Assembly (NCBI RefSeq): GCF_023973825.1
Contig: NC_090127.1
Coordinates: forward strand, 2,202,501-2,266,500
From: Plasmodium brasilianum
Taxonomy: Eukaryota > Apicomplexa > Aconoidasida > Haemosporida > Plasmodiidae
Direction: 5' to 3'
DNA: 64,000 nt
This document shows, one piece after another, positions 56,046-64,000 of this stretch. A program made the position numbers and the translations under genes. The first letter of the stretch is position 1. Each line of letters begins with the position of its first letter. The notes below the pieces were generated by a model. That model had not been told where the DNA came from. It saw only the letters and a program-made list of their open reading frames with translations, and made no database searches.

Positions 56046-57425
56046 TCAAATTTGATGCCCTGCAAACATAGTTGCCATGTTAATTAAGATATTTTCATCT
56101 TGATTTAAAAAAGGAATACAAGGTGTTTGAGAAATATTATGATTCACCTCTTTCATAATATTTATTTTTATGTCATCCTCATATTCAACAAGCAAATTTG
56201 GAAAGTCTATTAAATACGAAGAACATATAAATGTTGGTATATAAAAATTAGCTATATTCTCACCATATTTCAAATTTTTTATAGCATAACAATTATATAT
56301 ATCCCATAATTTTATTCCATCTTTAGCTAAAGATATCATTATTTGTTTTTTATCGTTAACATAGCATTTGATAACATCATTTTTATGACCTATAAATACT
56401 GTACAATTTTTTAAATTCAAGCGCAATTCATTCGAACTATCCTTTTTTAAAATGGTTTTTTGGTCAAAATTTGAAGAAGGATCCCTTGGAGGAGCATCAT
56501 TTGTAGAAATATCCTCTTCTTTTTTATTCTCTTCTTTTTCTTCCTCCTTTGCTTCCTCCTTTTTTTCTTCCTTCTTTCTTCCCTTTTTTATTTGTACATA
56601 ATCGCTATATTCAGTAAGCCGCATATCACATTTGTTTCGTACATTGCTGCAATTGTTCTCCTTATGTTCCCCATAATTGCCGATCTTAGCAAATGGTATA
56701 CGATATATTTTATTTCCTTTACATAAATATATGTGTGTATTGAATGGGTCATTTGTACATACGTATGTGCAATTTTCTGTGTTCGTTTTTAAAACATGCA
56801 TAGCTTCTTTTGATTTTAACCCCCAAATAGTTATCTCTCCATTACTTGTTAAAGATATTAAAGTGTAATAGGTATCGTAACAATTTGGACTTACAGAAAT
56901 AATTTGTTTTATACTTGAATTTATATTGTGTTGATAAAACAGCATCGGTTTTATTTTATTTTTTTTTCTAAACAAGTCAGGTAAATTATACACATGTATA
57001 ATATTGTCATCACTATATGTATATATAACATTTACTGTTTGATCAATTAATATATCTTTAATAATACCAAAATGTGCTTGAAATGAATTTATTAATAATC
57101 CTGTAATAGCTGACCATATGTACACATTTCCTGTTTTGTCACCTCCAAAAATTATTTTTTCATTTTTTGTTAATTTAAGTACATTTAAATGCACACGTAC
57201 ATATCTCGTACAAATTGAACTATTTTTTGTAGATAACTTATATAAGGATATAATTTTCTTGTTTGCATTTAAAATAAGAAAATTTCCGTTTTTAAGCATA
57301 CATATTTTCTTTTCGTCATCTTTTATAGATTTCTCCTCAAATCTGTTTTCACACCTTTCGTTATCTAAGTTAACGAGAAGTATTTCGTTATTCTCATAAA
57401 CAAGCAATATTTTATTATGTTCCAT
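56046..57425 (-). CDS. WD-repeat protein, probably IPI3/WDR18-like
   Basis: Single exon, 459 aa. Several WD40 blades are visible: IIFGGDKTGNVYIWSAITG with FQAHFGIIKDILID near residues 92-125, then YTYSDDNIIHVYNLPDLF, then LISLTSNGEITIWGL, and late FIGHKNDVIKCYV with ISLAKDGIKLWDIYN. The pairing of an AH-starting blade with a following HVYNLPDLF blade recalls IPI3/WDR18 of the Rix1 complex, which acts in 60S pre-ribosome maturation. I place it there tentatively. An acidic/Lys insertion (about residues 280-315) breaks the propeller. No signal peptide or membrane helix. A different WD family cannot be excluded without alignment. Confidence 0.7.
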   Translation of the reverse strand: MEHNKILLVYENNEILLVNLDNERCENRFEEKSIKDDEKKICMLKNGNFLILNANKKIISLYKLSTKNSSICTRYVRVHLNVLKLTKNEKIIFGGDKTGNVYIWSAITGLLINSFQAHFGIIKDILIDQTVNVIYTYSDDNIIHVYNLPDLFRKKNKIKPMLFYQHNINSSIKQIISVSPNCYDTYYTLISLTSNGEITIWGLKSKEAMHVLKTNTENCTYVCTNDPFNTHIYLCKGNKIYRIPFAKIGNYGEHKENNCSNVRNKCDMRLTEYSDYVQIKKGRKKEEKKEEAKEEEKEENKKEEDISTNDAPPRDPSSNFDQKTILKKDSSNELRLNLKNCTVFIGHKNDVIKCYVNDKKQIMISLAKDGIKLWDIYNCYAIKNLKYGENIANFYIPTFICSSYLIDFPNLLVEYEDDIKINIMKEVNHNISQTPCIPFLNQDENILINMATMFAGHQI

Positions 57426-57719
57426 TTTGTGCTCTGCTTGTTTTCTGTTTGCTTATTTCCTTCTCTTAAATTATTGTTAAGCAATCCCAATCACGTAATT
57501 TTATTTTTCGCCCTACTTTTTTTTGCTATAATATTTTTCTATTTCTTCTATTTTTTTTTTTTTTTACCACAAATTCCGTTGTACCAAGTAAGGCACTATT
57601 TGCATATTTTTGCTTTTTGCTAGTATTTACAGAAGTATAACTATATGCATGTATACGTATATGCAAATGTATATATATACATATATACATACACGTGCAT
57701 ACTTGTTAGCTCCCTTTAT
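57426..57719. other. Divergent promoter region of the WD-repeat gene
   Basis: About 290 bp of T-rich, then TA-rich sequence. Nothing recognised. Confidence 0.5.
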
Positions 57720-57860
57720 ATGAGAAAAAACAATTTTGCTGAAGTAGAAACTAAATTCTACTCTACCGTTTCAAAGAAAAACAAAACTGGATCTGTCGCA
57801 ATGTACAAAAAAAGGGACAAAACAAAAAAAATCTTAATTTTTAGTAGTGCTGAATATTAA
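57720..57860 (+). CDS. Possible 46-aa basic protein
   Basis: A 46-codon ORF starts MRKNNFAEVETKFYSTVSKK and ends KKILIFSSAEY. It is rich in Lys, free of repeat-derived codons and follows a TA-repeat leader. Codon composition looks coding, unlike the flanking sequence. Its small size and basic charge would suit an organellar ribosomal or other small basic protein, but I recognise no family. An upstream exon is possible through ttgttag at 57702-57708. Confidence 0.3.
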   Translation: MRKNNFAEVETKFYSTVSKKNKTGSVAMYKKRDKTKKILIFSSAEY

Positions 57861-58158
57861 AAATGAACTAGCATGTATGTACGTATGTATGTATGTACGT
57901 ATGTATACATATATCCAATAACGCCTCACTCAAATACTTTGAAATTCCTTCTTTTATTTTAAGTTTTTAAAACCTTACTATACATTTAGATCTCACTTTT
58001 TTTATTTATCTATATGGCGACAGTCAATTATTAGATAGGTATTTTATTAAAATTTGAAAAAAAAATTATATATATTTTTTTTTTTTTTTTTATTTTTTTA
58101 CATAAAGGATAATTATAAATAAAATACTATTGCACTATAGAGTCAATCTGATTTTTAT

Positions 58159-58200
<42 letters not shown>

Positions 58201-59011
58201 CCTTAAGCTTAAAAAAAAATAATAATTGAAAATTGTTAAAATTTAACCTTTTTCAAATTTAAAAACGCGCATAATTTAAATTTAAAATATCCAGCCATTT
58301 CCCCTCCCCATTTTATGACCAATTGTATAATAGCTTTTTTTGAATTAAAAAAGTAAACAGCAAAAATGCTAGTTCACTGTATAGGAACGTATTCACATCA
58401 TACTTGAAAGTATAGAGTATTGCTATAAGTAGATTTGCTAACAGCATTTGTCATATCGTACTGTTGGGGGGCATATTTTTATGTATACATATATATATAT
58501 ATATATATATACATATATGCTTGCATTTATGTGTGAAAGTTTTAGTATGAATAGCAGTTAATGGAGTAAAATTGATGTTCTCTCCGTTACAGTAGAATAC
58601 CTATGTGATAAACAGCAACGCAGTATTATAAAGCTGTAGTACACATATATTGTTTACAATAACAAAGAAATGGAATGATGTGACCCTGGAAAAATATACA
58701 GCATGAACATATATATAAATACATATTATCCTGCACGAAAAAATGATAGTTTTAATTTGCTTTTTCATGGCGCATATATAAACTTTCTATTTATTTTTAA
58801 TTGAAAATACCGTAAATTAATCCTACACACAAGTGATATCCATTTGAGATAACTTTTGAAAAAGAATTAAACTAGATTAGTAATTTAAATATATACTTTG
58901 GAAACTAGAACTTTTTTTTTCCCCTTTTTTTTCTATTTTTTCCCTTTGCTTTTCCCATTTCTTTTTCATCTTTTTTTTTTTTTTTTTTTTTTTTTTTTAT
59001 TAAAAAAAATA
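57861..59011. other. Intergenic, AT-rich
   Basis: Contains T (58076-58091) and A (58161-58191) runs, a (TA)n tract near 58491-58511 and a T run of about 27 bases just before the methyltransferase start. No coding signal. Confidence 0.6.
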
Positions 59012-60280
59012 ATGAATAGTACACGACTGCGTCACATTGAAAATGCATTAAACAATTTTAATTTTATATCTCCTTTGGACATTTATATGCGTTTATATTT
59101 TAAAAGCAACAACATAAAGAACAAAGATAAACCATATATTTCAGAACATGTTTACAATATAATAAAGAACAATACTCTCTTAGCTTATTTATCCTCCCCC
59201 ATTTCGCTATATACTAATATAATTAAAACGTACTTTTCATCGGACAGGTAAAATTGCAAAATGAAAGAAAAAAAAAAAAAGAAAAAAAAAAAAAAGCTAA
59301 CTAGCTAATCAACCAGAATTTATTACCATTTTTTTTTTTTTTTTTTTTTTTTTATATTATCCTCCCCCTCCCCTATGTCGCATAGATGGAAATACGAAAT
59401 GAACAACGAAAAAATACCTGCACATGTAAGGTACTCTTTCCCAAAAGAATTATATGACCAGTTAATAAATTGTTATGGTGAAAAGAGAAGTATTACTTTG
59501 ATGTCTATTTTAAATGAAAAGGCACCAGTTTTTTTAAGAGTGAACAGTAACAAAATATCAAGAAATGAGTTGTATAAAACTTTAATAAGTAGAGGAATAT
59601 CAGTTGAAAAATGTGTGAATTCCCCACATGGACTGTTATTAACAAAAAACGAAATACTGAAAAATATTCATGAATATAAAAAAGGGTATTTTGAAATTCA
59701 AGATGAAGCAAGCCAAATAGTTAGTTCGAAAATACCAGTACAACCTGGTGATAAAGTACTTGATTATTGTGCAGGATCAGGTGGAAAAACATTAGCTTTT
59801 TCCATTTTTATGGAAAATACAGGTAAAATATATTTACATGATATACGAGATAAGATGTTATCACAAGCAAAAATTCGCCTAAGAAGAGCTGGAATTCAGA
59901 ATTATATTCTTTTAAATTCTAATCATATTTTATTAAAAAAATTATTTGGTTATATGGATGTAGTAATTGTTGATGTGCCCTGTACAGGTACAGGTGCCTT
60001 AAGAAGAAACCCAGAAATGAAATATAAATTTACAAATGATAAATTATATAAATATGTAGATTTACAAAGACAGATTTTTGAAAAAGCATTGCTTTATCTT
60101 AAAAAAAATGGGAAAATTGTATATATTACATGTAGTATATTAGATGCTGAGAATGTTCATCAAGCTAAATATTTTTGTCAAAAGCATAATTTATATTTAT
60201 CTGAGCCACCATTTCATTCCTTACCTCAATCAAAATCAATGGATGGCTTCTTTATGGCAGTTTTTGAAAGAAAGGAATGA
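59012..60280 (+). CDS. NOL1/NOP2/Sun-family RNA (cytosine-5) methyltransferase
   Basis: Two exons join in phase: 59012-59247 (78 codons plus two bases, donor gtaaaa) and 59386-60280 (acceptor tgtcgcatag); 376 aa. It transfers methyl from S-adenosylmethionine to C5 of a cytosine in RNA. The Rossmann core shows VLDYCAGSGGKTLAF (SAM loop), DVPCTGTGALRRNPEMK (motif IV with the PC cysteine) and GKIVYITCSIL (motif VI with the TC cysteine, the usual nucleophile). So both catalytic cysteines are present. The N-terminal region has VRYSFPKELYDQL and VFLRVNSNKISRNELYKTL, typical of the Fmu/RsmB-like branch. The substrate could be nuclear or organellar rRNA. The first exon gives no clear organelle presequence. 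Confidence 0.9.
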
Positions 60281-62456
60281 TACACCACAGTGTTGTAACT
60301 TCACTATTCACTCATTATTCATTCGCTACTCATTCGTTACTTATTATTCATTCATTATTTACTCATTATTCATTCATTACTTACTCATTATTCCCTTTTT
60401 ATTTTGCTTTATTCTCGCACGTATACATTGGACATACCCATGTGTGCACAATTCACATGTGTACATACATATATATATTATGGATATATATATATATATA
60501 TGTATGCCAAATAACGTACAAGTGAATAAAATGTATTAATTCTTTTTCTTCCTTTTTTTTTGTAAATTTAAAAAAAGGTGCAATGCATGTAACATTGTGC
60601 TAATCTTTTGTTGCGATTTTTATTAACATCATATGTAATTACCTTCTTCCCCTTAACATGCATTGAAATATATGCATAAATACATATGTATGTATACCTA
60701 TATATATATTTCCATTTCTCCCCCCCTTCATTTCCACATTTTTTTTTTTTTTTTTTTAATTGAATGTTCAAAATATAAAATATTTTCCTTCGCAAATATG
60801 AAAAGGTACGAAAAAGGAATACGTTAATTCCCTATCAAAAAAATTATTTTGTCGAGGACTGTTACTTGTACCTGTACACAATACAATAAATAATTAAATA
60901 TTACTGAAATTTAAAGTTTGGTTTGTCCATTTTTTGAAAAAAAAAAAAAAAAAATTGTATATATATATATATATATATATATACGATTTCATTTTCTTTG
61001 TTGTTTATACCTAATTATTTTGAATTATCGTAAAACACGTTTTTGCTTCGCTTATTTATGTTCTGCTACAGCTTTCACCAATCTATTTTCTTCTTTCAGT
61101 ATAACCTCATCGTTACTATTAAATATTTGTAATATTGGCTAGTAAAGGATGTGTTCGGATATATATTAAATATTACTTTATTCTTTTTATTTCAAATTAA
61201 ATTGTTTAAAAAAAAAAAAAAAAAAAAATTTATTTATAGTTTGAGGGATCCATATCCCATTAATATAATTAGTTTTTTTTTTTTTTTTTTCTTTAAATGT
61301 AAAATTAATTTGAAGTCAAAAACTGTGGTGCTTTAGTTTACTTGCCGAAGAAAAGTAATATATATATATATATATATATGTATTCATTTTATTTAAGTTT
61401 TACGTTTTATCCTTTTTATGATTTTTTTATACACCTTATAATTTTTTTTCAATAAAATTGGTATGTTAATGTTTCCATTTTAATTCATATAATTCTTTCC
61501 TAATGAAAGTTCAACAAATTTTTTAAATTACATATAAGTAAATACGTATATATATGCATATAATGAGCGCTTAGCGAACATGATATATAACAATAATTTG
61601 CACTTCTTTAGCAATAAATGTAATAAAAAGGATTCACTCAAGTGTTTATGGAAAAAATAGGAAATCTAAAAATATATACGAGTGCGAACGTTTGATATGT
61701 ACGTGTATATAAGTATATGTATATTTTTTTACTTTTTATTTTTTTGCTTTTTATTTTTTTGCTTTTTATTTTTTTACTTTTTATTTTTTTGCTTTTTATT
61801 TTTTTGCTTTTTATTTTTTTGCTTTTTATTTTTTTACCTTTTATTTTTTTGCTTTTTATTTTTTTGCTTTTTATTTTTTTGCTTTTTATTTTTTTTGCTT
61901 TTTATTTTTAACATTTTAATTATTTTTTTTTTTTTTTTGCAATTCAGACGTTTTCCTAGTTCACTGATTCATTTATATACTTTAGTCATACTTTTCCACG
62001 TCAGTTATACTCGAATAGATTTGAAGCGCAATTTCGTTCCAAAATTTTTTGTTACATGTGCTTATCTCGTTGTGTGTATGTACATGTGTATATATTGGTA
62101 CAAGTTTGGTTAGGCACAAATATTTATGTTTGTATGGGAATTCTTTAGTAGGCAGGCTGCTTCTCGAGGGAGAAAGTAGAAGGAATATTTATGTATTTGT
62201 AAATATATGTATATATACATATATGTATATGTTTATATATATGTATATAAATATATGCATTTATGCATTGCGCAGTATACATGTTCGACGTATGTATATA
62301 TAACAGGCCGCAGCCTTGTTAGTCTCGTTCATACGAATTGCTCCTCCCGCTCACCCCCGTAAGAGGTTGCTTACACGTACATATATTCCCTTGAATTTGA
62401 ACGTTCCAACCAATAACAGATAGGCACGTCTGAAAAAGGCCCCCCGCTTGCCAACG
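60281..62456. other. Intergenic with T-rich minisatellite; SEC13 promoter
   Basis: Starts with attcattcattactca type repeats (60295-60390). A minus-strand segment at 61052-61115 (NDEVILKEENRLVKAVAEHK then stop, after an atttaatag acceptor) resembles a terminal exon, but I found no good upstream exon. A 15-bp T-rich array lies at 61725-61905. The last 150 bp before SEC13 are clearly less AT-rich. Confidence 0.55.
61725..61905. repeat. 15-bp T-rich minisatellite (tttttgctttttatt)
   Basis: About 12 copies. Some have tttttactttttatt or tttttaccttttatt. It reads open as Phe/Leu/Cys repeats, taken as artefacts. Confidence 0.95.
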
Positions 62457-64000
62457 ATGAACGAGCTGATCGTTTTCGACACAAGCCACACGAGGGCAAT
62501 AAACGATTGCGAGCTGGACTACTACAGCAAAAAGTTGGCTACGTGTTCTAATGATAATACAGTAAAAATTTTTGACGTGAGTTTGTCAAAAGAGCCTGTA
62601 TGTATAGCCGAGATAAGAGACCATAGTTCAGCAGTTTGGAAAGTATGTTGGTCTCATCCCAAATATGGTAGTTTGTTAGCAAGTTGCTCATATGATAAAA
62701 GTGTTATCATATATAAAGAAGTAAATATAAATAAATATGAAATGATTTATTTAAATAACGAACATAAAAGTAGTGTTAACTATATAGAATGGTCCCCACA
62801 TGAGTATGGACTTCATTTGGGATGTGCTAGTTCAGATGGTTATCTTAGTATAATTAGTTATAATTTAAATAAAGATACGAATGAAGGACATTGGACAAAA
62901 AGTAGTATAAAAGCACATTTAAATGGAACAGCATGTTTGAGTTGGGAAAAACCATTTAATTCTTTAGGAAATAATAAACATTTAAATGATAATAATGATT
63001 TTATAAACTCATTTAAATTAGTAACAGGAGGATATGATAATCAAGTTATTATATGGACATTTGATAATAATACAAAAGAATACCATAAAATTTTTCAAAT
63101 GAATGATAAACCACATAATTCTTTAGTAAGAGATGTTTCATGGAGACCTAACTTAAGTAACACAACAAATATGATAGCTTCATGTTCAGATGAACAAATT
63201 GTAATATTATGGTTTGAAGATATAAGTAATAATAGATGGAAAAATGGACAAGTCATAAAAGTTGACCAAAAAATTCATAAAATTAGTTGGTCTCCCAATG
63301 GCACCATTTTAGCAATTGCATGTTCAGGTGATAATGCATATTTATATAAAGAAAATATGGAGGGACTATGGGTAGAAATTTGCAATTTGACTGATGATGA
63401 AAAGAGAAATATACAAGAGGATAATGCCAGTGGAGGAGGTGCTAATGCTAATTCTTCTCTTCACATGTATAACAGTGATGTAGCTAGTAATATTTACAAT
63501 AATGCTAATGCTAACAGTAGCAGCAATGTCAATGCCAACAGTAGCAGTAATGTCAATACCAACAGTAGCAGTAATGTCAATACCAACAGTAGCAGTAATT
63601 ATGATGGCAATTATGGCAGCAATCCCTCGTGCAAAAACCTCCAAAACCAAGTTATGCCTAACATCATGAATTATCTGAACCCTCTAGCTACTTCCAATTC
63701 GAATAGCAATACCTTTAAAGCTTCTCCTGAGTCAAATTATAGTACATATCCAAACTCAATAAACAATGCGGTGCCTCCTCCCCCCAATAAATTCGTATGC
63801 AACACGATGATGCAAGAAGGGGCAAATCCAGTACAAAATACCCCCAATACGTTTCAGAATAATCTATATGGTCAAGCAATGCCCTCAGATCCTCCTCCCC
63901 CCATGAGCGTATCGAACCATGTGAACAGTATGAAAAACGGTGCTAATCAACAAAATGTGATACAAGGCGTGCCACAAAATGGACCACCAAACGCGCAACA
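62457..64000 (+). CDS. SEC13: SEC13, COPII/nuclear-pore WD-repeat protein (5' part, runs off the window)
   Basis: Starts MNELIVFDTSHTRAINDCEL and stays open to the window end, giving 514 codons so far. WD blades are clear: SKKLATCSNDNTVKIFDVSL, HSSAVWKVCWSHPKYGSLLA, SYDKSVIIYKEV, KSSVNYIEWSPHEYGLHLG, a GGYDNQVIIWTF blade, and KISWSPNGTILAIACSGDN. Together they make the six-blade SEC13 propeller within about 320 residues. After EGLWVEICNLTDD the sequence becomes low-complexity: an Asn-Ser-Ser-Ser-Asn-Val-Asn-Thr octapeptide repeat (63500-63600), then Asn/Pro-rich sequence with VPPPPNK and DPPPPMS. Ordinary SEC13 ends near 320 aa. Plasmodium SEC13 is known to carry a long C-terminal extension, which this agrees with. 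It acts in ER-exit coat assembly and in the nuclear pore Y-complex. Confidence 0.93.
   Translation, partial: MNELIVFDTSHTRAINDCELDYYSKKLATCSNDNTVKIFDVSLSKEPVCIAEIRDHSSAVWKVCWSHPKYGSLLASCSYDKSVIIYKEVNINKYEMIYLNNEHKSSVNYIEWSPHEYGLHLGCASSDGYLSIISYNLNKDTNEGHWTKSSIKAHLNGTACLSWEKPFNSLGNNKHLNDNNDFINSFKLVTGGYDNQVIIWTFDNNTKEYHKIFQMNDKPHNSLVRDVSWRPNLSNTTNMIASCSDEQIVILWFEDISNNRWKNGQVIKVDQKIHKISWSPNGTILAIACSGDNAYLYKENMEGLWVEICNLTDDEKRNIQEDNASGGGANANSSLHMYNSDVASNIYNNANANSSSNVNANSSSNVNTNSSSNVNTNSSSNYDGNYGSNPSCKNLQNQVMPNIMNYLNPLATSNSNSNTFKASPESNYSTYPNSINNAVPPPPNKFVCNTMMQEGANPVQNTPNTFQNNLYGQAMPSDPPPPMSVSNHVNSMKNGANQQNVIQGVPQNGPPNAQ
63485..63605 (+). repeat. Coding 24-bp repeat in SEC13
   Basis: About five in-frame copies of an aacagtagcagtaatgtcaa type unit, marking the start of the low-complexity extension. 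Confidence 0.85.

Noticed and set aside
61052..61115. Minus-strand terminal-exon look-alike (NDEVILKEENRLVKAVAEHK)
   Set aside because: Composition and acceptor are good, but no convincing upstream exon with the needed phase was found.

Overview
The window is nuclear DNA of a malaria parasite (genus Plasmodium). It is strongly AT-rich, full of long A/T homopolymers and microsatellites, and its genes have short GT...AG introns, Asn/Lys-rich proteins and low-complexity insertions. The gene order CCT3, myosin J, HslV/ClpQ, SEC13 matches what I recall of one block of P. falciparum chromosome 12. The species is not decided from sequence; the composition would suit P. malariae, P. ovale or a relative. 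I rebuilt exons by hand from splice consensus and reading-frame phase.

Layout. 1-5036: CCT3 chaperonin subunit (+, 2 exons) between minisatellites. 5037-8237: large secreted or organelle-targeted protein with a SAP-like motif (-). 9026-9720: small split membrane-anchored protein (+). 10117-12288: multi-span membrane protein (+). 12705-13104: possible tiny split gene (-). 13450-20318: myosin J (-). 20744-22057: possible small split gene (+). 22361-30400: a 28-exon gene (-) that, once joined, is a DRC7-like dynein regulatory complex subunit. 31236-38740: an 11-exon gene (+) coding for a TBC plus rhodanese protein of TBC1D23 type. 39669-41489: Asn-rich conserved protein (-). 44795-48554: SPX-VTC-DUF202 protein (+). 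49458-50688: NYAGL-repeat protein with a frame break in poly-A (-). 53176-55121: HslV protease (-, 5 exons). 56046-57425: WD-repeat protein, IPI3/WDR18-like (-). 57720-57860: tiny basic ORF (+). 59012-60280: NOL1/NOP2/Sun rRNA methyltransferase (+). 62457-64000: SEC13 (+), running off the window.

Functionally this is an ordinary housekeeping neighbourhood: protein folding (CCT3), membrane traffic (SEC13, TBC1D23-like), actin motor (myosin J), phosphate/polyphosphate sensing (SPX-VTC), mitochondrial proteolysis (HslV) and ribosome biogenesis (NSUN, IPI3-like). The male-gamete axoneme is represented by DRC7. There are no operons and no mobile elements. The two most informative results are the DRC7-like and TBC1D23-like genes: simple ORF calling breaks the first into 28 pieces and misses the whole N-terminal catalytic domain of the second. 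Tandem repeats are dense, and several sit inside introns.
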